DNA of 64,000 nucleotides from Hoylesella buccalis ATCC 35310 (GCF_025151385.1 NZ_CP102287.1:1550001-1614000), one strand, 5' to 3'; counted from the first letter of the stretch, positions 33,358-43,630 are shown. The notes: generated from the sequence alone by a model not told the origin. Numbers and translations are program-made.

Positions 33358-34715
33358 CACTACTGTCCACGAAAATCTTTTAATAATCTCTTGAAACGCC
33401 TATAAATACAAGCTTGTAGGAGATAAAATAGACTCCCTACTTTTGAAAAGAGTATCTTTGCCACAAATTACAATTTGAAAGCAGATACTTATGAACAAAG
33501 GTCGATACGTATTTTCACAGCTGTGCGACTTTCTGCCGACAGACCATTTCAAATGGTTGATAAAAAAGTATGAAGGTAATAAATATGTGAAGAGTTTCAC
33601 TTGTTGGAATCATCTGATGGTTCTTCTATTTGGTCAGTTGTCTAATCGTGAGGGATTACGAGACCTTATTGTAACCATCACTCCGTTCAAGTCAGCGTTC
33701 CACCATCTTGGTTTTGGAAAGAATGTCAGTAGAAGCAATTTGAGCAAGGCCAATGAAATACGCGAAGTCAAGATATTCCAAGAGTTTGCAGACAAGATGG
33801 TTTCCATAGCAAGAGAGAAACGAGGAGTCGTCAAGGACTTCTTCATATCGAACAATGTCTATGCGTTTGACTCCTCAACAATATCATTGTGCCTTTCTGT
33901 ATACTGGTGGACTAAACTGCATCATGGGAAAGGAGGAGTGAAATTGCATGAACTGTATGACGTGAAGACAGACATTCCGACATTTTCTGTCATTACAGAC
34001 GCTTCAGTTCACGATTCTCAAGTGATGGAGCTAATTCCCTATGAGAAAGAGAGTTTCTATATATTTGACAGAGCGTATATGGCAACTAGGAAACTTTATA
34101 TAATAGAAGGAGCAGAAGCTTACTTTGTCGTGAGAGAGAAGCATAAAATGCCGTTTGAGGTCATAGAGGATAAAGAATACAACAACCCTTCATCTGGAAT
34201 TATGGCTGACCAAATTATACGTTTCAAGGGATACAAGACTAAGAAGCAATATCCAAATAAACTTCGACGAGTGGTATTCTATGACTATGATGGTAATAGG
34301 ACATTTGTATTTTACACGAACAATTTTGAAATTACAGCGGAACAGGTTGCTATGCTTTACAAATACAGATGGAGAGTAGAACTGTTCTTCAAATGGCTGA
34401 AGCAACATCTGCGCATCAAAGAGTTTTATGGAACCTCGGAGAATGCTGTAAAAATACAAATCTATGCAGCTATCATTGCATATTGTCTTGTCGTTATCGT
34501 ACAAGAATGTATGGGGCTAAAGCTTCAAACCTATGATGTTCTAAGAATTTTAAGCACGGCATTGTTGACAAAAATGCCATTGTGTGACTTGCTCATTGAA
34601 CAGAAAGAGGAAGAATTTACTGAAGGAAAAAACCTGCAGCTCTGCCTCAATTTTGATGGGTAACTATCAATTTGTTACTTTTTGAAATGTTAAAGGGTTT
34701 TCGTGGACAGTAGTG
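33358..34715 (+). mobile_element. IS4-family insertion sequence, copy 1
   Basis: The element is 1358 bp with imperfect terminal inverted repeats beginning cactactgtccacgaaaa at both ends. It is flanked by a 9-bp target duplication atgcgcatt (33349-33357 and 34716-34724). It carries one transposase gene. Its sequence appears identical to copy 2, so at least one insertion is recent. Confidence 0.95.
33491..34663 (+). CDS. IS4-family transposase (DUF4372 N-terminus), copy 1
   Basis: The product is 390 residues, intact. The N-terminal DUF4372-like domain (about 1-75) is followed by the DDE core. Catalytic residues appear to be Asp127 (YAFDSST), Asp193 (IFDRAYM) and Glu297 in the YREK signature KYRWRVELFFKWLK (Lys304). 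A -7-like TATCTTTG (33453-33460) lies 30 bp before the ATG. It cuts and pastes or copies the element through its inverted ends. Confidence 0.92.
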   Translation: MNKGRYVFSQLCDFLPTDHFKWLIKKYEGNKYVKSFTCWNHLMVLLFGQLSNREGLRDLIVTITPFKSAFHHLGFGKNVSRSNLSKANEIREVKIFQEFADKMVSIAREKRGVVKDFFISNNVYAFDSSTISLCLSVYWWTKLHHGKGGVKLHELYDVKTDIPTFSVITDASVHDSQVMELIPYEKESFYIFDRAYMATRKLYIIEGAEAYFVVREKHKMPFEVIEDKEYNNPSSGIMADQIIRFKGYKTKKQYPNKLRRVVFYDYDGNRTFVFYTNNFEITAEQVAMLYKYRWRVELFFKWLKQHLRIKEFYGTSENAVKIQIYAAIIAYCLVVIVQECMGLKLQTYDVLRILSTALLTKMPLCDLLIEQKEEEFTEGKNLQLCLNFDG

Positions 34716-35035
34716 ATGCGCATTTAGCGGTCTATCACCACCAAGCACTTGTATAAAAAGAAGTCATCTGCTTGATAGATAACGATTTACCTATAAACGA
34801 GCACCATCATTTGGAACTATTATTTCCAAGGTATAGTGAATGAAAGTGAAAAACCATTGGCGTAAGCTGCTGAAGACGTATGCTACATTGTTTAAGTAAC
34901 AAACAATTCTTATTTGCTAAACTAAAAGGTCTCATCTACAAAAGGGTTAGCAACCAAATAACGAAAATATTAGCAGAAAATCAGGCAAAGGCTTATTAAA
35001 AATAACTACCTATTTTTTGTTTTAATAATAAAAAT
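34716..35035. other. 320-bp spacer between the two IS copies
   Basis: It is AT-rich with no reading frame of note. It begins and ends with target-duplication copies of the two elements and so is part of the original upstream region of susC. The T-rich end holds TTTG (35016-35019), the probable -33 box of that promoter. Confidence 0.6.
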
Positions 35036-36393
35036 CACTACTGTCCACGAAAACCCTTTAACATTTCAAAAAGTAACAAATTGATAGTTACCCATCAAAA
35101 TTGAGGCAGAGCTGCAGGTTTTTTCCTTCAGTAAATTCTTCCTCTTTCTGTTCAATGAGCAAGTCACACAATGGCATTTTTGTCAACAATGCCGTGCTTA
35201 AAATTCTTAGAACATCATAGGTTTGAAGCTTTAGCCCCATACATTCTTGTACGATAACGACAAGACAATATGCAATGATAGCTGCATAGATTTGTATTTT
35301 TACAGCATTCTCCGAGGTTCCATAAAACTCTTTGATGCGCAGATGTTGCTTCAGCCATTTGAAGAACAGTTCTACTCTCCATCTGTATTTGTAAAGCATA
35401 GCAACCTGTTCCGCTGTAATTTCAAAATTGTTCGTGTAAAATACAAATGTCCTATTACCATCATAGTCATAGAATACCACTCGTCGAAGTTTATTTGGAT
35501 ATTGCTTCTTAGTCTTGTATCCCTTGAAACGTATAATTTGGTCAGCCATAATTCCAGATGAAGGGTTGTTGTATTCTTTATCCTCTATGACCTCAAACGG
35601 CATTTTATGCTTCTCTCTCACGACAAAGTAAGCTTCTGCTCCTTCTATTATATAAAGTTTCCTAGTTGCCATATACGCTCTGTCAAATATATAGAAACTC
35701 TCTTTCTCATAGGGAATTAGCTCCATCACTTGAGAATCGTGAACTGAAGCGTCTGTAATGACAGAAAATGTCGGAATGTCTGTCTTCACGTCATACAGTT
35801 CATGCAATTTCACTCCTCCTTTCCCATGATGCAGTTTAGTCCACCAGTATACAGAAAGGCACAATGATATTGTTGAGGAGTCAAACGCATAGACATTGTT
35901 CGATATGAAGAAGTCCTTGACGACTCCTCGTTTCTCTCTTGCTATGGAAACCATCTTGTCTGCAAACTCTTGGAATATCTTGACTTCGCGTATTTCATTG
36001 GCCTTGCTCAAATTGCTTCTACTGACATTCTTTCCAAAACCAAGATGGTGGAACGCTGACTTGAACGGAGTGATGGTTACAATAAGGTCTCGTAATCCCT
36101 CACGATTAGACAACTGACCAAATAGAAGAACCATCAGATGATTCCAACAAGTGAAACTCTTCACATATTTATTACCTTCATACTTTTTTATCAACCATTT
36201 GAAATGGTCTGTCGGCAGAAAGTCGCACAGCTGTGAAAATACGTATCGACCTTTGTTCATAAGTATCTGCTTTCAAATTGTAATTTGTGGCAAAGATACT
36301 CTTTTCAAAAGTAGGGAGTCTATTTTATCTCCTACAAGCTTGTATTTATAGGCGTTTCAAGAGATTATTAAAAGATTTTCGTGGACAGTAGTG
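35036..36393 (-). mobile_element. IS4-family insertion sequence, copy 2 (inverted)
   Basis: It is 1358 bp, as copy 1, in the opposite orientation. Its own 9-bp target duplication is aataaaaat (35027-35035 and 36394-36402), so it inserted independently of copy 1 rather than by inversion. Confidence 0.95.
35088..36260 (-). CDS. IS4-family transposase, copy 2
   Basis: The product is 390 residues, identical in protein sequence to copy 1 (Asp127, Asp193, Glu297). The two genes point toward each other across the 320-bp spacer. Both are intact, so either could act on both sets of ends and might move the whole 3.0-kb unit as a composite element; that is inference. Confidence 0.92.
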   Translation of the reverse strand: MNKGRYVFSQLCDFLPTDHFKWLIKKYEGNKYVKSFTCWNHLMVLLFGQLSNREGLRDLIVTITPFKSAFHHLGFGKNVSRSNLSKANEIREVKIFQEFADKMVSIAREKRGVVKDFFISNNVYAFDSSTISLCLSVYWWTKLHHGKGGVKLHELYDVKTDIPTFSVITDASVHDSQVMELIPYEKESFYIFDRAYMATRKLYIIEGAEAYFVVREKHKMPFEVIEDKEYNNPSSGIMADQIIRFKGYKTKKQYPNKLRRVVFYDYDGNRTFVFYTNNFEITAEQVAMLYKYRWRVELFFKWLKQHLRIKEFYGTSENAVKIQIYAAIIAYCLVVIVQECMGLKLQTYDVLRILSTALLTKMPLCDLLIEQKEEEFTEGKNLQLCLNFDG

Positions 36394-36407
36394 AATAAAA
36401 ATATTGT

Positions 36408-36415
36408 TACATTTG
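36408..36415 (+). promoter_or_regulatory. -7 box of susC promoter, separated from its -33 by the IS
   Basis: TACATTTG fits TAnnTTTG. With the element and one target copy removed, TTTG at 35016-35019 would lie 21 nt upstream, a consensus spacing. In the present sequence no TTTG or TTG stands at that distance. A second, weaker -7-like box TATGTTTG is at 36539-36546 without a good -33. Confidence 0.5.
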
Positions 36416-36687
36416 CATTTATAAATGAAGCTAGACCTAAAAACTGCAAAAACGATTAAGCACATAAGTTTTCAAGAAAAATGAAGAAATAAGAACTATT
36501 GTTTGTCAACTTATCAATAGACATGATTTGCAACAAAATATGTTTGGTTCTTTACAACCCAAGCCGTGGCGCATGATGTTGCATCAGACTTTATTTTTAG
36601 ACGACAGCAGTATCTACGATTTATTTTCATTGAATAAAGGCTAATTCATTCGTGAATCTTATCAGTAATTACTATTAATAACATTTT

Positions 36688-39600
36688 ATGGAAAACAAAT
36701 TCAGAATTAGATTGCGAAACGGAGAAATCCGGCTCGCAGCCGCAGCGATTCTTACCTTGGCCACTCCATTGTGTGCGCTGGCAGCGAAAGGCACTATGCC
36801 CGTGCAGGCCGAGCAGCAACGTCAGATTGTGGTAAAAGGTAAGGTAGTAGACAAACAAACCAAGGAAGGACTCATCGGTGCATCGGTTACCGTGAAGGGC
36901 CTGACAACGGGGGCTGTTACTGACATCAACGGCAACTTTTCCATCAACGTACCGTATGCAGAGGCCACGATTGTGGTTTCGTACATAGGCTATCAGCCTC
37001 AGGATGTGAAACTCGCAGGACGTAAAGAACTCGTGGTTGAGCTGATTGAAGATGCCAAAGCCTTGGAGGAGGTTGTGGCTGTGGGTTACATGAAACAGCG
37101 CAAGGAAACCATGACTGGTGCTGTAGCCACCATCACCACGAAAGACCTCACACAAAGCCCTACGGCCAACCTGAACAACGCCCTGGCCGGACGCTTGCCG
37201 GGTTTGATTGCCAACCAGTATATGGGTGGCGAGCCTGGTGTTGACAAGGCCGAGGTGTTTATTCGCGGTAAGGCTACCTTCAATGCGCAGAACCCTATCG
37301 TGATCATCGACGGTGTAGAACGTGACATGACCTATCTGGCTGCCGACGAAATAGAAACCTTCACCATCCTGAAAGATGCTTCGGCAACGGCACAATATGG
37401 TATACGCGGTGCCAACGGCGTGGTGGTAATTACCACCAAGCGCGGACAGTCGAGCGACAAAGCCAGCGTAAACTTCAAGGCATCATACGGATTCAACAAG
37501 GCGGTAAAGTTCCCTACATATTTAGGTTCGGCCGACTATATGACGCTGTACAACGAAGCCATGATTAACGATGCCCACATGAACGGACAATCTGCCGAGG
37601 AAATATCAAAGCTCAACCTCTTCAAGAAAGAAGCCATTGATGCCCACCGCACAGGGCAAGGATACAACTGGGATTACTTTGATTATGCTTTCAAGACGGC
37701 TCCTCAACAAGACTATACGCTGTCTATCCGTGGTGGTAACGACCGCGTGAAGTACTTCGTAATGGCCAATTACTTTAACCAGGGCACTAACCTCAAGTAC
37801 AACTCAGAAGCTACCAACGGTGCCGAGAGCCGATTCAACCGATACAACATCCGGTCGAACATTGATATCAACATTACCAAGAACTTCTGGGCCAAGTTCG
37901 ACTTGGGTGGTCGTATCACCGACCGTACCAGTCCTGGCACATCGGCTGCTACCATTGTTACACTGGCCAACACGCAGCCTCCTTACCTGCCCATCACACT
38001 CGATGACAACGGCAACAAGGCTAATAAGAACATCTTTGCGCAGAACCCTAACGGCGTGCTCTTTGGTACACAGCTCTATCGGTACAACATCCTGGGAGAA
38101 CTAAGCCGCACAGGTTACCAGAACGAGAAGAACACTTACTTTGAGGGCGCGCTCACCTTGGGTCACAACCTTGACTTCATTACCAAGGGACTGAAGGTTG
38201 AAGGCATGTTCTCCTACGACTTCCACGGAAACCGTTGGATTATTCGTGACATCCCTTACTACCTTGAAGGCTACAAGCGACTGCCAGGCTACGCTACTTT
38301 CGAGCCACTCGATGGTGTTGACGTGTACAACGACCCTACTGTTCCTTATAAGGGCGCATACGGTGGCGGTAACAAATACGAGATTGACCAGAACCGTAAC
38401 AACGGCGTGAACAATAACCCGCAAGACTCGCGCTACTACGCACAGTTCAAGCTGGAGTACAACCGCACCTTCAACCAAGATCATGAGGTAAGCGCCATGT
38501 TCCTGGCCAACCGCAGCGAGCGCAACTACAACAACGATCCTTACTACCGCTATCAGGGCATGACCGGTCACGCTTCTTACTATTATCAAAGAAAGTACCT
38601 GGCCGAGTTCAACTTTGGTTACAACGGGTCAGAGAACTTCGCCCGTGGCAAGCGTTACGGATTCTTCCCCTCAGGCTCACTGGGATGGGTGATCAGCAAC
38701 GAAAAGTTCATGGAGAGCACCCAGTCGTGGCTCGACTACTTGAAACTGAGAGCATCTTATGGATTGGTAGGTAGCGACATGTTGCCTAGCGACCGCTTCG
38801 CATACCTGGCATACTATGGGGGTGCCAACGGATACAACTTCGGTCCTAACCTCAACACCGGAATCGGTGGTAACAGAGAAGCCCGCCTTGCCAGCACTGC
38901 CCTGACATGGGAAAAGGCCAAGAAACTGAATCTTGGCTTCGATATCACCATGCTACAACAGCGACTCAACTTCAGCTTCGACTTCTTCATCGAGAAGCGC
39001 TACGACATCCTCACCAGCCTCAACACCGGCGCAGGTGCCGATATCCAGCGGCTCAACTTTCCTGCCATCGTAGGTGCGTCGGCTCCATGGATCAACTCTA
39101 GTAAAATCAAGAACCAAGGTATCGACTTCGAACTGACATGGCAAGACAAGATTGGACGCAACTTTAGATACTACATTAAGCCCAACTTTACCTTTGCCCG
39201 CAACAAGATTGAGTTCACCAACGAAATCAACTGGGGCGACAATACTTGGCGCCAGGCCACCGGCAAACCTATGTATAGCAACTTTACCTATGTGTTCGAC
39301 CACTTCGTGGCTGACCAGGCCGAAGCCGATGCCCTCAACGCCTCTGGCATCCAGGGATCGTTTGGCAAGCTGATACCCGGTGACGTGGTATACAAGGATA
39401 TGAACAATGACAAGGTGATTGACGATAAAGACCGTGCTGCTCAAGGTTATCCACGCAGTCCAGAGATTATGTTTGGTATCCCCGTAGGCATCACATACAA
39501 GGGATTCGACTTCAGCGTGTTGTTCCAGGGCGCAGCCAACTCTTCAGTTCTGCTGAATGGCGCAGCCGTGTACGACTTCCCTAACTTCGACAACGACAAA

Positions 39601-39954
39601 CTGGGTAAGGTAAAACCGCTGCACATGAACCGATGGACGCCAGAAACCGCAGCCACAGCCAAATATCCTGCACTGCACCTGGGCACACACAACAATAACA
39701 AAAACTCTCGCAACAGTCTCTTTCTCTACGATGCCAGTTATATGCGTCTGAAGAACCTGGAGATTGGCTACTCGCTGCCTCACAGCATCATCAAGATTGC
39801 CAATTTGCAGCAGGTACGATTCTATATCCAAGGCCAGAACCTCTTCACGTGGGATAAGCTCGACGATGTTGACGTAGACCCCGAAACCAGCAGCAACGGT
39901 ACCTGGTATCCCATCCAGAAGACCTTCAACTTTGGTGTTAATATCACATTCTAA
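36688..39954 (+). CDS. susC: SusC/RagA-family TonB-linked outer-membrane transporter
   Basis: The product is 1088 residues. A signal peptide (to about residue 33) precedes a carboxypeptidase-regulatory-like domain (about 48-125, starting IVVKGKVVDKQTKEGLIGAS). The SusC marker LEEVVAVGYMKQRKE lies near 127-141, then the plug with PIVIIDGVERD and the 22-strand barrel to the end (FGVNITF). It imports a glycan or peptide bound by the adjacent SusD lipoprotein, driven by TonB. The substrate cannot be read from the sequence; a fucosidase downstream suggests a fucosylated glycan. An IS sits about 300 bp upstream. Confidence 0.94.
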   Translation: MENKFRIRLRNGEIRLAAAAILTLATPLCALAAKGTMPVQAEQQRQIVVKGKVVDKQTKEGLIGASVTVKGLTTGAVTDINGNFSINVPYAEATIVVSYIGYQPQDVKLAGRKELVVELIEDAKALEEVVAVGYMKQRKETMTGAVATITTKDLTQSPTANLNNALAGRLPGLIANQYMGGEPGVDKAEVFIRGKATFNAQNPIVIIDGVERDMTYLAADEIETFTILKDASATAQYGIRGANGVVVITTKRGQSSDKASVNFKASYGFNKAVKFPTYLGSADYMTLYNEAMINDAHMNGQSAEEISKLNLFKKEAIDAHRTGQGYNWDYFDYAFKTAPQQDYTLSIRGGNDRVKYFVMANYFNQGTNLKYNSEATNGAESRFNRYNIRSNIDINITKNFWAKFDLGGRITDRTSPGTSAATIVTLANTQPPYLPITLDDNGNKANKNIFAQNPNGVLFGTQLYRYNILGELSRTGYQNEKNTYFEGALTLGHNLDFITKGLKVEGMFSYDFHGNRWIIRDIPYYLEGYKRLPGYATFEPLDGVDVYNDPTVPYKGAYGGGNKYEIDQNRNNGVNNNPQDSRYYAQFKLEYNRTFNQDHEVSAMFLANRSERNYNNDPYYRYQGMTGHASYYYQRKYLAEFNFGYNGSENFARGKRYGFFPSGSLGWVISNEKFMESTQSWLDYLKLRASYGLVGSDMLPSDRFAYLAYYGGANGYNFGPNLNTGIGGNREARLASTALTWEKAKKLNLGFDITMLQQRLNFSFDFFIEKRYDILTSLNTGAGADIQRLNFPAIVGASAPWINSSKIKNQGIDFELTWQDKIGRNFRYYIKPNFTFARNKIEFTNEINWGDNTWRQATGKPMYSNFTYVFDHFVADQAEADALNASGIQGSFGKLIPGDVVYKDMNNDKVIDDKDRAAQGYPRSPEIMFGIPVGITYKGFDFSVLFQGAANSSVLLNGAAVYDFPNFDNDKLGKVKPLHMNRWTPETAATAKYPALHLGTHNNNKNSRNSLFLYDASYMRLKNLEIGYSLPHSIIKIANLQQVRFYIQGQNLFTWDKLDDVDVDPETSSNGTWYPIQKTFNFGVNITF

Positions 39955-39974
39955 TCTATTATTGAAATACAATT

Positions 39975-41903
39975 ATGAAAAAGCTATATAGTTCATTATT
40001 CATGTTAGGAATATTCCTGACATTGGTCGGATGTAGCGAAAGCTTCCTTGACAAGGAAGAAGACGACAAGAAGTCTGAAGCCGACGTCTACACCCGATAC
40101 GAGGAAGTTAACAAGAACGTAGCCACCGCCTACTGGAACGCCCGGTACGCCATGCGTCCACTGGTATGGCTCGAGCACTTCTCTTCTTCTGTTATCACAG
40201 ACGAGTGCGAGGCATCCAATGTGGAAGGCAACATCGGTAACCGATACAACCAAGGCGACTGGAACCCTAACGCCAACTTCCCCGGCAACAACCGCCAGTT
40301 TTGGAACAGCATGTTTTCAGCCATTCGCCACATCAACCTGACACTGGAAGGCATCGAGAAGTACAAGACACCAGACAACCCGCTTAGCCCGGGCGACCTG
40401 GACAAGCGCATCGGTGAGCTTTACTTCCTTCGCGGATACATGCACTTGAGACTGATGACACTTTACGGAGAAATTCCTTATATCGACCATAGCATCCCCA
40501 CAACTGACAAGATGGAATTCAAACAGGAAAGCGTGCACGCCGTGGTTGACAAGATTGTGGCCGACGCCGAAGCAGCATACGCCAAGGTGGCAGAAATGTA
40601 TAACCGCAGCGACGAACACTTTGGACGTGTAGACAAAGGAGCCTGCCTCGGTCTCATTGCCATTGCACGATGGATGGCCGCCACACCACTGTACAACGGA
40701 GCCAAGGAACATGGGTACGAGGGCAACCGCGTATTTGAAAGCGAATATACCTACAAGGCCGAACGCTGGACTGCTGCCAAGGATGCAGCCAAGAAGGTAA
40801 TCGACTTCAGAGTAAACGGTGCTCCACGCTACAGCCTCTATGCCAAGTACGACGCACACGACTTTCAGGACGACGGCAACCGCAACCTCAACGGGTCACT
40901 GCTCTACCACCGCCTGTGGGATATGTTCTACGACCTAGATGGCATGCAGACCGAAGGCGTGTTCTTCGTAACACGCGACAAGAACAACTGGTGGCTGGGC
41001 GACCAGTACCCTCCAAGCCGTGGTGGTGGCTCACGTCAGCAGCCCGTGCAAGAGCAGGTAGACGAGTATGAATACATGGCACCCGATGGCTACGGATATC
41101 CCGTATACAGCCAGGAAGCACGCAACGCTGGCTACGACGATGCCAACCCATATGTAAAGCGCGACCCACGCTTCTACCGTGACATCATCTACCATGGTGC
41201 TCCTTATCGTGACAACGGTAACCACGCACGCCCCATGAACACCGCCGAGGGATCTGACCAGATCAATGCCAACAACGCAACCACAACTGGTTACTACCTG
41301 CGCAAGTTCATGAAAGACGGATACAACAAGAGCGGTGGATTCGACATCCACTCACCAGCCATCTGGCGTTTGCCTGAATTTATCTACATCTACGCAGAGG
41401 CTGTAAACGAGACCAGCGGACCTAACCAAGAAATCTACGACATGATTAACAAGGTGCGTGCCCGCTCGTTCATGAGTCCAATGCCACCGGCAACCATGAC
41501 CAACAAGAAGCTGATGCGCGAATACATCAAGCGCGAGCGCCGCGTAGAGTTCTTCTACGAGAACAAACGTCCATTCGAGTGCCGTCTGTACCTCGAACCA
41601 TCATCTAAGGAAGAATTGGCAAAAGAGAAGATTTTCCTCTCATTAGGAGCCGACAACACACAGCGCTCTATCAACTACTGGAAGCAAAACAAGGGTGCTT
41701 ATCCTAAGTGCCAACGCATGATCAACGGCATGCGCCCTGTAGAAGATCCAGCCGGTAAGATAGAGATCAATGGAAAACGCTATCGCATGGAACGCTTCTG
41801 CAAGGAAGAGCGTACATTCGAGACACCGAAGCACTATCTATTCCCAATCCAGAACACCGAGCTGAACGTTTGCCCTACCCTGGTTCAGAACCCAGGCTGG
41901 TAA
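39975..41903 (+). CDS. susD: SusD/RagB-family nutrient-binding lipoprotein
   Basis: The product is 642 residues. It has a lipoprotein signal MKKLYSSLFMLGIFLTLVGC (Cys20) and the usual start SESFLDKEEDDK. TPR-like helices follow (IGELYFLRGYMHLRLMTLYG near 147-166), and the SusD C-terminal KRERRVEFFYENKRPFECRLY region near 525-545. It lies on the cell surface as a lid on SusC. It starts 20 bp after susC and is followed by a strong terminator, so the two form a closed operon. Confidence 0.94.
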   Translation: MKKLYSSLFMLGIFLTLVGCSESFLDKEEDDKKSEADVYTRYEEVNKNVATAYWNARYAMRPLVWLEHFSSSVITDECEASNVEGNIGNRYNQGDWNPNANFPGNNRQFWNSMFSAIRHINLTLEGIEKYKTPDNPLSPGDLDKRIGELYFLRGYMHLRLMTLYGEIPYIDHSIPTTDKMEFKQESVHAVVDKIVADAEAAYAKVAEMYNRSDEHFGRVDKGACLGLIAIARWMAATPLYNGAKEHGYEGNRVFESEYTYKAERWTAAKDAAKKVIDFRVNGAPRYSLYAKYDAHDFQDDGNRNLNGSLLYHRLWDMFYDLDGMQTEGVFFVTRDKNNWWLGDQYPPSRGGGSRQQPVQEQVDEYEYMAPDGYGYPVYSQEARNAGYDDANPYVKRDPRFYRDIIYHGAPYRDNGNHARPMNTAEGSDQINANNATTTGYYLRKFMKDGYNKSGGFDIHSPAIWRLPEFIYIYAEAVNETSGPNQEIYDMINKVRARSFMSPMPPATMTNKKLMREYIKRERRVEFFYENKRPFECRLYLEPSSKEELAKEKIFLSLGADNTQRSINYWKQNKGAYPKCQRMINGMRPVEDPAGKIEINGKRYRMERFCKEERTFETPKHYLFPIQNTELNVCPTLVQNPGW

Positions 41904-41944
41904 AAGAAAGACCAATAGGCTAAAGGAAACATAAGATACGATAG

Positions 41945-41985
41945 GGAGTGAAGGAGAGCAACATCTCTTCTTCGCTCCTTTTTTT
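41945..41985 (+). terminator. Intrinsic terminator after susD
   Basis: An arm ggagtgaaggagag pairs with ctcttcttcgctcc over 14 positions with G-U pairs allowed, and a T run of seven follows. Confidence 0.85.
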
Positions 41986-42019
41986 ATTTTTCCTCAACGC
42001 AGAAGCCAGATGGTTTTTC

Positions 42020-42051
42020 TTGCTTTTATTTGCAAAAAATATTTATCTTTG
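42020..42051 (+). promoter_or_regulatory. lipA promoter
   Basis: -33 TTG (42020-42022) and -7 TATCTTTG (42044-42051) are 21 nt apart. Transcription should begin near 42058, about 40 nt before the ATG. Confidence 0.6.
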
Positions 42052-42096
42052 CATACAGCAAAACGGCAGGATAAACCTGCTGAACAAAGACACCAC

Positions 42097-43020
42097 ATGG
42101 ACAAAACACAACGAAAACCTATATTAAGGAAGCCTCGCTGGCTGTACACCCGGATAGAGGGTGGCGAGAAATACGGCATGGTGGAAGACACCATCGCACA
42201 AAACGGACTGCACACCATTTGCAGCAGTGGCAAATGTCCCAACAGGGGACACTGCTGGAAACACGGAACGGCCACTTTCATGATTCTGGGCGACCGCTGC
42301 ACGCGCGCCTGCCGCTTCTGCGCCACGATGACGGGTCATCCACTGCCGCCCGATGGCACAGAGCCGATAAAGATTGCCCGATCGGTGAAGGCGATGGGAC
42401 TGAAACATGCCGTGATTACCTCTGTCGACCGTGACGACCTGCCCGACAAGGGGGCAGCTCACTGGGCCGAAACCATCCGGGAGGTGCGCCGCCTGTGTCC
42501 CAACACCATCATTGAGATACTCATTCCCGACTACCGGGGCCGAGAGCTTCAAACCGTGCTGGATGCCCAACCCGACATCGTGGGACACAACCTGGAAACG
42601 GTTGAACGGCTCACGCCATCTGTCCGCAGTAGGGCCACCTACCGCAACAGTATGGCAGTGCTGCAAGAGATTGCCACGGCTGGATTCATCGCCAAGACGG
42701 GCATCATGGTGGGATTGGGCGAACAACCCGACGAGGTGACGCAGTTGCTGCGCGATGCTCGTGAGGCGGGCTGTCGCATGCTGACCATCGGACAGTACCT
42801 GCAACCCTCATCCGCCCAGCTTGACGTGGTGGAGTACGTGCATCCCGACACCTTCGCCCTATACAAACAACAGGCATTGGAGTTGGGCTTCGACCATGTG
42901 GAGAGTGGTCCGCTGGTGCGTTCGTCGTATATGGCCGAGCAATCGTTCGTGAGCATGATGGTCAAGAGCAACGACACGCACAGCGATGCCACCAAAGCAC
43001 CTGCAAACAGACAAGCGTGA
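42097..43020 (+). CDS. lipA: Lipoyl synthase
   Basis: The product is 307 residues from the ATG at 42097 (MDKTQRKPILRKPRW), chosen because it follows the promoter. It is a radical-SAM enzyme that inserts two sulfurs into octanoyl groups on lipoyl domains. The auxiliary cluster uses Cys42, Cys47 and Cys53 (CSSGKCPNRGHC). The radical cluster uses Cys68, Cys72 and Cys75 (CTRACRFC). The conserved RSSY near the C-terminus gives the serine ligand. It stands 64 bp before the carbonic anhydrase gene, with no obvious link in function. Confidence 0.95.
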   Translation: MDKTQRKPILRKPRWLYTRIEGGEKYGMVEDTIAQNGLHTICSSGKCPNRGHCWKHGTATFMILGDRCTRACRFCATMTGHPLPPDGTEPIKIARSVKAMGLKHAVITSVDRDDLPDKGAAHWAETIREVRRLCPNTIIEILIPDYRGRELQTVLDAQPDIVGHNLETVERLTPSVRSRATYRNSMAVLQEIATAGFIAKTGIMVGLGEQPDEVTQLLRDAREAGCRMLTIGQYLQPSSAQLDVVEYVHPDTFALYKQQALELGFDHVESGPLVRSSYMAEQSFVSMMVKSNDTHSDATKAPANRQA

Positions 43021-43084
43021 AGGAGGCGAACGTGCATGTTGACAAAAATTCTTTGAAACCCTAACAAACATCAGAAACAACTAT

Positions 43085-43630
43085 ATGATTGACGACATTC
43101 TGACCTTCAACAAACAATTCGTAGCCGAGAAAGAATACGAGAAGTATATCACAACGGGACAACCCGACCGCAAGCTGGCCGTACTGAGCTGCATGGACAC
43201 GCGCCTGACCGAATTGCTGCCAAAGGCGATGGGGCTGAAAAACGGTGACGCCAAGTTCATCAAGGTGGCCGGCGGCACGATGCTCTCGCCCTACGACACG
43301 GTGATGCGCTCACTGCTGGTGGCCATCTACGAACTCGGCTGCGAAGAGGTGATGGTGATTCACCACACCAACTGCGGTCTGTGCAACATGCACGCCAACC
43401 ATTTCATCGAGCTCATGCAGCAGCGCGGCATCAAAGAGGAGGCGCTGGCCGAGGCATCCAAGTACACCGATCTGGAGAGGTACCTCGGTGGCTTTCCAGA
43501 CATCGAAGAAGACGTACGCCTCACGGTGACAGCCATCAGGCGTCATCCCTTGATTCCGCGCAGCGTCATAGTACGCGGCTTCATCATTGATTCGGAAACC
43601 GGACAGCTCACGGAGATAGAGAAGTACTAA
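43085..43630 (+). CDS. can: Beta-class carbonic anhydrase
   Basis: The product is 181 residues, cytoplasmic, without a signal. Zinc ligands are Cys36, His94 and Cys97 (SCMDTR, HHTNCG); the Asp38/Arg40 dyad completes the active site. This short type (about 180 residues) is one of the type II/III beta forms. It interconverts CO2 and bicarbonate, which carboxylases need. It lies between lipA and the fucosidase gene, all on the same strand with gaps of about 60 bp. Confidence 0.94.
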   Translation: MIDDILTFNKQFVAEKEYEKYITTGQPDRKLAVLSCMDTRLTELLPKAMGLKNGDAKFIKVAGGTMLSPYDTVMRSLLVAIYELGCEEVMVIHHTNCGLCNMHANHFIELMQQRGIKEEALAEASKYTDLERYLGGFPDIEEDVRLTVTAIRRHPLIPRSVIVRGFIIDSETGQLTEIEKY

